64,000 nucleotides of DNA, from the NCBI GenBank assembly GCA_021732025.1, contig JAKFVU010000056.1:1-64000 (forward strand). The letters are read 5' to 3'. Of the stretch, positions 26,336 through 34,500 are shown in pieces (positions within the stretch are counted from its first letter, which is position 1; each line of letters starts with the position of its first letter). Source of the stretch: Candidatus Obscuribacterales bacterium (lineage in GTDB: Bacteria; Cyanobacteriota; Vampirovibrionia; Obscuribacterales; Obscuribacteraceae). Position numbers and translations under genes: made by a program. The notes beneath the pieces were generated by a model that was not told the origin of the DNA, made no database searches, and saw only the letters and a program-made list of their open reading frames with translations.

Positions 26336-27238
26336 ATGCCGTCAGTACGTAAAAATATATCTGCAACAAGAGCACCCAACAAATCAATGTTGTCGGCTCT
26401 TGCTGTGAGCTGCTTAGCTCAAGCATGTATCAGCACGATGGCAAGTGCTGCTGGCCCTAACCTCAGACCGATACCTGAGAGCGCCCAAAAATCTACCAAT
26501 GAAAAGCCAGAAGCAACAAGCAAGACTCCAGCCGGACCTGCGCAGAAACCGCTTTCGGCGGTAGCAAAGCCGTTGGCACCAGCAAAAACAGATGCCCTGG
26601 CAAAACCTGTAGTGACCAAGCCCATGCTGACGAAGACAGGTAGCGCACCAATGGTGGTCCCTCCGGTGACTATAAAGTCCATGAATCTGAAACCGATTAC
26701 ACCAATAGTTCACACCAAGCCTCGAGTATCACGCCCAGCTATGGTGCCACCACCGCCACCTAATACACCTTCTATCTTGTCAGACCCGTCGATTATGGGC
26801 ATGGGCTATGGTGCCTACGGCATGCAAGTGGAATATATGAGCCGCGAAGCGCTGAAAGACAGAGTGAAAGAATTGTCTATTCAGGTCAAAGATGCCTCAG
26901 CTGAATTTGAGAATAGAAAGCGCCTTAAACTCGAAAGAGACACTAGAGCTAAAAGCTTCGAGCAACTATTTGCCGAGGGCGTAGTCAGCCGTCGCGAACT
27001 TGAAAATAGCCAGAGAGAGGCCACAGACTCTACCGATGAAGTGCAGCGTCTCGAACACAAATACAACGAATTGAATAACCTTTTAGAGCGAGTGAATAAG
27101 CGCCTAGCAGCCTTTCCACAACCACCGGGCAAGAAGAGCAATCAAAAAGCCCAGCAGAAATTGAAAAAGTTGCAGGCTAAAGCAGTTACGCCTGCCAAGC
27201 AGCAAATAAAAGCGGCAGACTCGAAATTAATAAATTAA
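26336..27238 (+). CDS. Secreted Pro/Ala-rich protein with HlyD-like coiled coil
   Basis: About 300 aa. An N-terminal signal sequence (MLSALAVSCLAQACISTMASAAG), then about 130 residues rich in Pro/Ala/Lys/Thr, then a charged coiled coil (about 165-260). The coiled coil contains LFAEGVVSRRELENSQREA, a wording typical of the hairpin of membrane-fusion (HlyD/MacA) proteins. The lipoyl and barrel domains of those proteins are absent, so it is not a complete adaptor. The ATG at 26336 has GGAA 5 nt upstream and is preferred to the ATG at 26297, which overlaps the ymdB start. Function unknown. Confidence 0.7.
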   Translation: MPSVRKNISATRAPNKSMLSALAVSCLAQACISTMASAAGPNLRPIPESAQKSTNEKPEATSKTPAGPAQKPLSAVAKPLAPAKTDALAKPVVTKPMLTKTGSAPMVVPPVTIKSMNLKPITPIVHTKPRVSRPAMVPPPPPNTPSILSDPSIMGMGYGAYGMQVEYMSREALKDRVKELSIQVKDASAEFENRKRLKLERDTRAKSFEQLFAEGVVSRRELENSQREATDSTDEVQRLEHKYNELNNLLERVNKRLAAFPQPPGKKSNQKAQQKLKKLQAKAVTPAKQQIKAADSKLIN

Positions 27239-27607
27239 GCGCTCACTGAGCCAACCTTGCCAATGCAGAAGGCCGCATGTTAGCCAGCGTTTAGTGCCTC
27301 ACCCAAATATACAAGCGCTACTGCCCATGAGATTTTTCTCGACTCGGCAGAAGATGCCAAGTCCGCAAACCATGAATATGAACTGGTTCTCAGGTTCACA
27401 AGTGCAATGGCAAACGATTTGCGAAAATCGGCATATTAAGCCAGTTTCGCGCTAACATAACCAGCACAGAACAACAGCACCGCTTTCAAAGACAGCCCCA
27501 GAACTCATTCTGCGGCACCTTAGCTCACGGCTATTTTCAAGCTTGTTTACCACAAGCCGGTCTTTGAGCGCTCAAGTTCAAAATTACGACACACTCGAGG
27601 AAAAACG
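27239..27607. other. Noncoding gap upstream of hsp20
   Basis: 369 nt without a gene. It holds a perfect inverted repeat GCTTGT-N5-ACAAGC at 27541-27557, about 50 nt before the hsp20 start. I found no CIRCE element (TTAGCACTC-N9-GAGTGCTAA) and no clear terminator for the upstream gene. Confidence 0.5.
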
Positions 27608-28123
27608 ATGTTTTACAATCGCAATTACAAGGGTTACCAAACTGAATCTCACAGAGAATTCAACATGCCAGTAAGAAATCGTCTAAACAACGATGTCTAT
27701 CGCTTCGAAAATCATCAGTATGATGTTCCAAGCACCGACATCTTGGAACTTGACGATCAATTCGTTCTTGAATTGGCTCTACCAGGCGTTGTACTCGATG
27801 ATGTTGAACTCAAAATCGAAGGCAATTTCCTAACAGTTATCGCCAAGCGCACACCAACAATGTTCGAAGAAAAAGCAAGCTACTTGCGTAGAGAACTTCC
27901 TGCCACATTGATGGTACGTGAGTTCGAATTCGAAACAGAAATCCTTTGGGAAAATGTAGAAGCTCGCCTAGACAGAGGCTTGCTCTTCATCAGCTTGCCT
28001 AAATTGGAAGCTGCTATCCGCATTCCAGTGTCACACGGTTCAATCGAAGGTCATGTATCTTCCACCAAAACCCGCACACTAAAAACCGAAGTTCGCTCCG
28101 GCAAAGAAATCACCATCAAGTAA
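27608..28123 (+). CDS. Hsp20/alpha-crystallin small heat shock protein
   Basis: 171 aa. A variable N-terminus (about 40 residues with Tyr/Asn/Arg), then the alpha-crystallin domain: PSTDILELDDQFVLELALPG, VELKIEGNFLTVIAKR, and the C-terminal DRGLLFISLPKLEAAIRIPV with the IPV-type anchor. It is an ATP-independent holdase that binds unfolding proteins. GAGGAAA 5 nt before the ATG fixes the start, and a strong terminator follows, so it is monocistronic. Confidence 0.93.
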   Translation: MFYNRNYKGYQTESHREFNMPVRNRLNNDVYRFENHQYDVPSTDILELDDQFVLELALPGVVLDDVELKIEGNFLTVIAKRTPTMFEEKASYLRRELPATLMVREFEFETEILWENVEARLDRGLLFISLPKLEAAIRIPVSHGSIEGHVSSTKTRTLKTEVRSGKEITIK

Positions 28124-28156
28124 GCAATTACCTGCTGGTCTAGACGAGATTCGAGA

Positions 28157-28187
28157 AGAGAGGGCCGAGAGGCTCTCTCTTTTTTTG
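28157..28187 (+). terminator. Factor-independent terminator after hsp20
   Basis: A 10-bp stem (28157-28166 with 28171-28180, one G-T pair), GAGA loop, then seven T residues. It is a textbook intrinsic terminator 33 nt past the hsp20 stop. Confidence 0.9.
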
Positions 28188-28204
28188 TATCTGAGTAAAT
28201 CAAA

Positions 28205-29413
28205 TCAAATCAAATCAACTTGCGGAATTATTTCAGCATGCATCTTGTAGTCGAGCCGTTTGAGCGAATCAGGCAAACTTGGAAAATCACTGAGTTGGTC
28301 GCGGTTCATCGGCTCCGGACCCATCTGGAGGAAGATTCCAGAGGGAGATGACTCTTTCACAAACTGACAATTAGTCAAATGTGGTGCCACCAATTCGGCA
28401 TACCCTGGACCAAACCAAGTCAGCCAAGTAGGGATGCTTGAAAGACCCACCCACCAAAACCCACTGGTAATTGAATAGCTCTCAGTTTTGCCTGTAAGAT
28501 AAACCACATTGCTTTGTTCAAGACCAGCATCGCGGATAACATAGCAAACAGCATAGAAAGCATTCAGCCTTTTGGCTAGCGTATTAAATAGCTCGATTAC
28601 AATGTCTGTCCATTGCGCTTCGGGTACAAGCGCCCGCCCGTCAAATGATAGCTTTAGGCAATGTTGACGCATATAGCTGCTTGGCGGGTTAGGCGGATCT
28701 TCTCTTCTATCCGAAAAAAATACGTGGCCACCCAAACACGGAGCAGCAGCTTTCCAATAGAAACTTCCACCATGCTTGGTAGATAACTCCTTTGTCCAAA
28801 GCCTAATAAACGGCTTGTTATTGCCAGGTTCCAACCTGAATTGCAATGGGTCAAAAAGACCAAAGCGCGTCGGCACCGCAGCTGGACAATAATCTCTCAA
28901 TATATCCAACAGCTCTTGGGCGGTCTCAGCTTTAACACGCGAGAATGGCAAAAACAACTCAATCTCGATCAAATCTATTCTTACTGGTGGCACATCTACG
29001 ACTTTTCGCTTGGCTGGCCGAAAGCGTGAAAACCAACTTGGGCGAGGGAAAAAGATCTTGCCTTCCTGTAGATCATAGGCTGCTCCTTTGCCCTTCTTCG
29101 CTAAAAAACAGCAAAGCTCTTTGGCAACATCAATAGAATTGTCTGGGGCTCCCATCGAAACATTAATCTGCCAGACCCACTTTGCTGCAGGTACAACTTC
29201 TAGAACGCATTCCTCCACATCTTCAGGCTCGACTGAAAAGGCCCCCCAAACTGAAACTGCGGGGCTAGGCCCATCCTTAGTTGCCATCATCAGCCAAGCA
29301 TTGTTTTCTTCAGGTGTAATTTCAATACTGATACCAGCTTTGCTGGAAGCGAAGTCATTCAAGACCGAAATGTCGAGAAACTCACTGGTAGTAGTCCAGA
29401 AATCAAGACTCAT
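28205..29413 (-). CDS. Hypothetical protein, about 402 aa
   Basis: Not recognised with confidence. A soluble, Trp- and Phe-rich protein with no signal peptide. It contains WWVGLSSIPTWLTWFGPGYA near its C-terminus, which vaguely recalls immunity-type proteins of polymorphic toxin systems (DUF3396-like); no toxin gene lies nearby, so this is only a suggestion. An ATG at 29413 is preferred to a TTG at 29461 without a ribosome site. It is the last gene of a same-strand cluster that begins with the permease. Confidence 0.6.
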   Translation of the reverse strand: MSLDFWTTTSEFLDISVLNDFASSKAGISIEITPEENNAWLMMATKDGPSPAVSVWGAFSVEPEDVEECVLEVVPAAKWVWQINVSMGAPDNSIDVAKELCCFLAKKGKGAAYDLQEGKIFFPRPSWFSRFRPAKRKVVDVPPVRIDLIEIELFLPFSRVKAETAQELLDILRDYCPAAVPTRFGLFDPLQFRLEPGNNKPFIRLWTKELSTKHGGSFYWKAAAPCLGGHVFFSDRREDPPNPPSSYMRQHCLKLSFDGRALVPEAQWTDIVIELFNTLAKRLNAFYAVCYVIRDAGLEQSNVVYLTGKTESYSITSGFWWVGLSSIPTWLTWFGPGYAELVAPHLTNCQFVKESSPSGIFLQMGPEPMNRDQLSDFPSLPDSLKRLDYKMHAEIIPQVDLI

Positions 29414-29487
29414 GAACGCGAAAACTAACTCCGTAAAACATGAGCATGCCCTTGTCGACAATACTCTTAGAACTTACACGCCTTACA

Positions 29488-29763
29488 TCAAGTATCCGAA
29501 CCATGAAAATGCATACTAAGTATTTCTAGGCGCAATTCGCCCTTGCGTCCGTTTTTATAATAATCAGCAAGCAGCTGCTTTTCAATCTTGTAGGCTTGCC
29601 AGAATTTCTCCCATACTTTGCGTTTTTTCGGCGACGGTAAGTGAATTTTCCAGTGAACATACTCACAAGGATTTCGACAAATCGCACAACGAACAGATTC
29701 AATCGACTGATGGCGGCGGTATGTTTTACCGCACTCAATACAAGCCCATGTGCGGTTACTCAT
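29488..29763 (-). CDS. Small zinc-ribbon protein, 91 aa
   Basis: Two Cys pairs, CIEC and CAIC, about 17 residues apart and joined by a basic segment (KTYRRHQSIESVR), make a zinc ribbon. The rest is strongly basic (HLPSPKKRKVWEKFW) and could bind nucleic acid. It sits between the DUF2283-like gene and the 402-aa unknown, with 27-nt and about 75-nt gaps. Function unknown. Confidence 0.6.
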   Translation of the reverse strand: MSNRTWACIECGKTYRRHQSIESVRCAICRNPCEYVHWKIHLPSPKKRKVWEKFWQAYKIEKQLLADYYKNGRKGELRLEILSMHFHGSDT

Positions 29764-29790
29764 AGGTTCGTTTTTCCAACATCATCAACT

Positions 29791-30015
29791 TCAGCCTTCG
29801 AACTCCACAATGCGAACGTTCTCTGGCAGTAACTTCAAGGCGTTAATAAATTCCATTGAGATAATTTTGCCGTCCAAATTAAGGTCGAATATTACTATGC
29901 CATTTGGGGTGTTGACCGAAAGTTGCTTAACCGAGTCACCTGCATTTATCTTGCAAAAACTGATAACAGCTATGTCATCACTTACACTCAGATCAATCTC
30001 AAGCATTTTCTTCAT
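29791..30015 (-). CDS. DUF2283-like small protein
   Basis: 74 aa. The C-terminal half (GIVIFDLNLDGKIISMEFIN) has the pattern of DUF2283 proteins, a small beta-rich family often found beside toxin-antitoxin-like genes, with no settled function. It begins 2 nt after the permease stop, so it is translated from the same transcript. Confidence 0.65.
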   Translation of the reverse strand: MKKMLEIDLSVSDDIAVISFCKINAGDSVKQLSVNTPNGIVIFDLNLDGKIISMEFINALKLLPENVRIVEFEG

Positions 30016-30017
30016 CG

Positions 30018-31565
30018 CTATTTCGCCTTACGATAACCGTAGGCAAAGTAAAGAGCAAAGCCAACACCCATCCAGACGATAAAGCGAATCCAAGTAGCTA
30101 TCGGCAGGCTCAGCATCAAGATAAAGCAAGAAATAATTCCAGCCCATGGCACGATTGGTACTAAGGGGCATTTAAAGGGTCGATTGGTATCAGGTGAACT
30201 TTTGCGCAAGAAAAGCACACCAGCGCAAACAATAATGAAAGCTGCCAATGTGCCTATGTTTGTCAATTCTGCTGCCTGGCCGATATCAACGAAAAGCGCT
30301 GATAGGCCGACAAAGAGCCCGGTCAAAATAGTTGGTATGAAAGGCGTTCTATATTTTGGGTGTAACTTAGCAAAAAATGCTGGTAGCAATTTGTCTCTAG
30401 CCATGGCCATAAAGATGCGCGGCTGGCCCATCTGAAAGACTAGAAGTACAGAGGTCATACCAGCCAAGGCACCCACCGATACCAGCAAGTGGGCCCACGG
30501 TGCGCCACCAACTGCAATGGCAGTGGCTACGGGAGCGGCGTCATTGGCATAGTTTTGATATGGCATGATTCCAGTCAAAACTAGCGATACCAGTGCATAA
30601 AGAATAGTGCAAATAATCAGCGAGCCAATCATACCTATTGGCATATCCCGCTGGGGGTTCTTGGTCTCTTCGGCCGTTGACGAGACCGCATCAAAACCAA
30701 TGAAACTAAAGAAGACAATGGCTGCACCACCCATAATGCCGACGAATCCCGAAGGGGCAAAAGGCACCCAGTTGGATGGCTTAACCAAGCCGCCGCCATA
30801 AATGATAAAGAAGATCACCACCACTACTTTGATGGCCACGGCAACGCTGTTAGCAACGGCGCTCTCTTTGATGCCGACAATCAAAATCCAAGTAACTAAT
30901 GCCACTATGACAAAAGCTGGCAAATTCACACAAAACTGCTGTCCCAGAATCACTGGTATATCAGTGCTCGAATAGAGATGCGATTGTAAACTACCTTGGC
31001 TGATAGACTTCTGCAAAGCTAGCGCCGTGTGCAGGTCTGAGGTGAGCCAAAGCGGTAGCCCATGGCCCGTCAGCCCATAGAAGACATGCAGCATGTGCTC
31101 CGACCAGCTGACGGCTACAGCAATGTTGCCAACTGCATATTCAAGAATTAAATCCCAGCCAATAATCCAGGCGATAACTTCGCCTAATGAAGCGTAAGCG
31201 AAAGTATAGGCAGAGCCTGAGACAGGGATCATGGCGGCCAGCTCGGCGTAGCAGAGAGCAGCGAAACCGCAGGCAACGGCGGCAATGAGAAACGAAATAA
31301 CTAGGGCAGGGCCCGCACCTTCACGCCCCAGAGCAGAACCCATGATGAAATTTAGAAGTGGTGTAGAAAACCAATCTTTCGCACCTTCTAGTTGACCAGC
31401 AGCGGCAGTTCCAGTCAAAGCAAAAATGCCAGATCCAATAGTGGCACCAACACCAAATGCAAGTAAGTCAAAGGCCGTTAAGTGCTTCGTCATCAAGCGC
31501 TCGGCATCGTATGCCTCGTCAACGAGTTCTTCTGGCGACTTCTTGCGCAATAGTTTGGTAATCAT
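30018..31565 (-). CDS. APC-family amino acid permease
   Basis: 515 aa, about 12-14 membrane helices. It starts with the cationic amino acid transporter-type N-terminus (HLTAFDLLAFGVGATIGSGI) carrying the GxGIGxGIF-like motif, and has the conserved FIGFDAVSSTAEETKNPQRD loop. It resembles YfnA/CAT-type proton-coupled amino acid importers of the inner membrane; the substrate cannot be read from sequence. It is the first gene after the S55 protease gene on the same strand (6-nt gap), and three small genes follow it. Confidence 0.93.
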   Translation of the reverse strand: MITKLLRKKSPEELVDEAYDAERLMTKHLTAFDLLAFGVGATIGSGIFALTGTAAAGQLEGAKDWFSTPLLNFIMGSALGREGAGPALVISFLIAAVACGFAALCYAELAAMIPVSGSAYTFAYASLGEVIAWIIGWDLILEYAVGNIAVAVSWSEHMLHVFYGLTGHGLPLWLTSDLHTALALQKSISQGSLQSHLYSSTDIPVILGQQFCVNLPAFVIVALVTWILIVGIKESAVANSVAVAIKVVVVIFFIIYGGGLVKPSNWVPFAPSGFVGIMGGAAIVFFSFIGFDAVSSTAEETKNPQRDMPIGMIGSLIICTILYALVSLVLTGIMPYQNYANDAAPVATAIAVGGAPWAHLLVSVGALAGMTSVLLVFQMGQPRIFMAMARDKLLPAFFAKLHPKYRTPFIPTILTGLFVGLSALFVDIGQAAELTNIGTLAAFIIVCAGVLFLRKSSPDTNRPFKCPLVPIVPWAGIISCFILMLSLPIATWIRFIVWMGVGFALYFAYGYRKAK

Positions 31566-31571
31566 ATTTGT

Positions 31572-34500
31572 TTAGGGTAGATTCTCAGTGGTTTTGGTGG
31601 AGTTGCCGGCTCTATCGAATACCTGAATGGTTACCTTTTTGGCGCCTTTAGAAACCGAGACATTGTCGGCTGCCAGAGTGGCAGTCAAGGCATCAGACAA
31701 TGCCGCTGTGGGTGAGCCAAGGGCAAAGCCATCTGACCCGTCAATTTTGTAGATAGAGTCAGAAATGCAAGAAAGATTGTCGTGGGCTGTCAGCCTAATT
31801 GAGAGACCAGCACCACTTTTGGTGATTTTAAGGTCGCTAATTTTTGGCGGAGTATTGTCGATAACAACCGAACGCAGCACCACAGCAGATTTTTCTTGAC
31901 CCGGATTGGAAGGTTTATCGCTTAGCGTAATGCGCATCAGATACTGGCCGTCTTTGATTTTCTTAGTCTCAAAGTTATAACTGAATTTTTCGGTTGCTGA
32001 ATATTGTTCGTTCGATTTTGCCGAATCGGCCTCTTTCTCTTTTTCTTTGTCCTTATCTTTGTCTTTCTCTTTAGAAGCAGTCTTGGCTGTGGCAGCGACC
32101 GGTGTTGAGGAAGTATTGGAAGCCGACTCATCACCACTAGCAGGCTCAGATTCAGTTGAGGATGAGCCTCTTTCTTCTAGTTTGCGCTCGGTTTTCTTTT
32201 CATCGCCAGTTTTAGATTTTGGGTCGGCCTTCTCAGGAGTGCTCTTATCTACTTCGTGAGGTTCAGATTTTTTGGAATCAGAACCATTAGCGTCAGGCTT
32301 TTTATCAGACTTATCTCTCTCTGGCTTGTCTTTATCCGGCTTGTCTTTATCAGGGCTTGGTACAGCTTTTTTCTCGGCCTCTTTGGCTGTTTCCTTCACA
32401 ACCTCTTTTGCTGCCTCTTTAGCCTTCTCTTTCTTCTTAGCTTTCTCAGATTCTGACGCACGGCTTCGCTGGTCGCTGACGACGGTCTTCCATGTTTTAC
32501 CACCATCATCAGAAAGTTCTATGCTCATGAGCATATTGTCTTGGTCTAAGTCAGAACCAGAAACGACAAGGGGCACCGTCCCCGAGAAGGCATCGTCAGC
32601 TTTTACCGACAGAGAAGCCAGAGTGGGGGCGACGTTGGTTGGTTGGTAGGTAACATCAACGCGAGTGACAATTAAATCATCGACGCTCTTTTTCTCTCCG
32701 TTCAATTTCCAAGTTAACTTATATTGGAAGAACCGAGAGGCACCGCTCTTAATCAAGAAACCATCACCAGCAGCATCTGGGCTTGCCTCCACCCAGGGCG
32801 ACCAGGAACCATCCGGCTGAGATGTTTCACCACCTCTGGTGGCGACCCGCATCAGTTTCTGCAGACTGCCGGTGCTTTCACCTTTCACATTAGCCAAGCG
32901 CACTCTTGACCAATTTGCCGGCCGTTGAGCGTCTTGCACGATTGATGAATAAGTAGGGTCACCCGATGGTTGTATTTCAAATGTTCTTACTTGAGCAACG
33001 TTGCTGCTACCGCAAAATAGTCTATCTCCATCCGAACTGAGTGCCATGACTGCTTCTTGCTCTGTATGGCAGACAGGAATAAATTGAGCCTGATCGGTGA
33101 CCGGGTCTATTTCCACGCGGGTAATGTCGCCTTCAGCGTCACCGGAATAGACTCTATCGGCGTTACTATCGTAATAGAGAGTGTAGAATGCCTCGCTTAT
33201 TGCCACAGGCTCGGCCTGTCCATTAGGCTGAACTCTGAATAGTTTGCCCGCCCCAGCTGTGGTGACAAACAAATTTCCGGCCTTGTCTTTGGCCATGCCA
33301 GTGACAATATGTTCGCCAGTTTCAAATTCAGCTTTCACTTGCATGTTGGCGTCTAAGCTATAGACACAGCCTTTTTCAGCTGTACCGACATATAGTCTAT
33401 TATCTCGCTCGGAAAAACTAAGAGCTGTAATGTGCGCCTGATTACTATCAAACACAAGTGTTGCACTGCCGCCATCCACTCGATAAACTTTGCCCGAGCC
33501 ACTGGTGCCGATGAACAAATGCCCGCTGGCATCGCAGGCCATGGCACTGACAATAGATTCTGATACTTTAACGAAGGGCTTAGCACTACCAGAAGCGTCG
33601 ATACTATAAACTTCTCCACCTGGTGCACTGGCAGCATAGAGATTGCCCTTACTGTCAGCTGCCAAACTGGAGATCATCATTCCAGGCAAAGTAGCGACAA
33701 GAGTTGGAGCTTCTCCACTTGTACTCATGAGCTTGTTGCCCGCGGCAAAATAGAATTTGCCGCGGCTAAAGACTGACGACCAGATACGCTGCTCTTGGTC
33801 TAAGGATAAGCGAGAGAGTTCACGGTAGCCGGGCGTTAGACGACCATTGCTGTCAATGGCGATGCCATCAGCTTTGCCGTTATGAAAATCAGGTTCGCTA
33901 TCTTGGCGCCACAGGCTAATTGCTCTCATGTGCGGGAAAGCTTGAGCCTGAGACCAGGCTGGCACAGTTGCATCTTTAGTGCTCGAGGACGAACTTGAGG
34001 TAGAGGCAGTACTAGAGCCTGCCGTACTTGAACTTGCGGCAGTCGAACTTGTGCTGCTACTCGAATCAGTTTTGCGACCAGCATCAATAGCTTTCTTCGC
34101 TTGCTCTGTGATGACAATGCCATCGGCCGGATGAGCGACCTGGGTGGGGTTGATCAAATACGGAGACGGTTTGGCAAAGATTTTGTCAGCTCGTTTGACC
34201 GTGACAGCAATAATGTGACTACCGTCAACTAAATCTTCCAGCAGCACCCGGGCGCGTTCTTCACCCTTAATAAGTGATGGCACCTTTGTACTACGGTCAG
34301 AGAAAAATAGTTTGACCCAATGGGCTGGTGGGTTCCTTAAGACATCACCAGCAAACGAGATTGACTGCGTCGGTAGGGCCATAACGCCGCAGAGAGTGTC
34401 GCCTCTCTCTTTGCGCATAATGCGATTGATGGCCTGTTTAAGCGTTTCAGACTGCGGGTCGACTATACCCAAGCGTTTGCGCACAGTATCAAACTCATCG

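Noticed and set aside
28205-30015. Toxin-immunity or toxin-antitoxin system
   Set aside because: Only a faint immunity-like stretch and a DUF2283-like protein; no toxin domain or nuclease motif is present.
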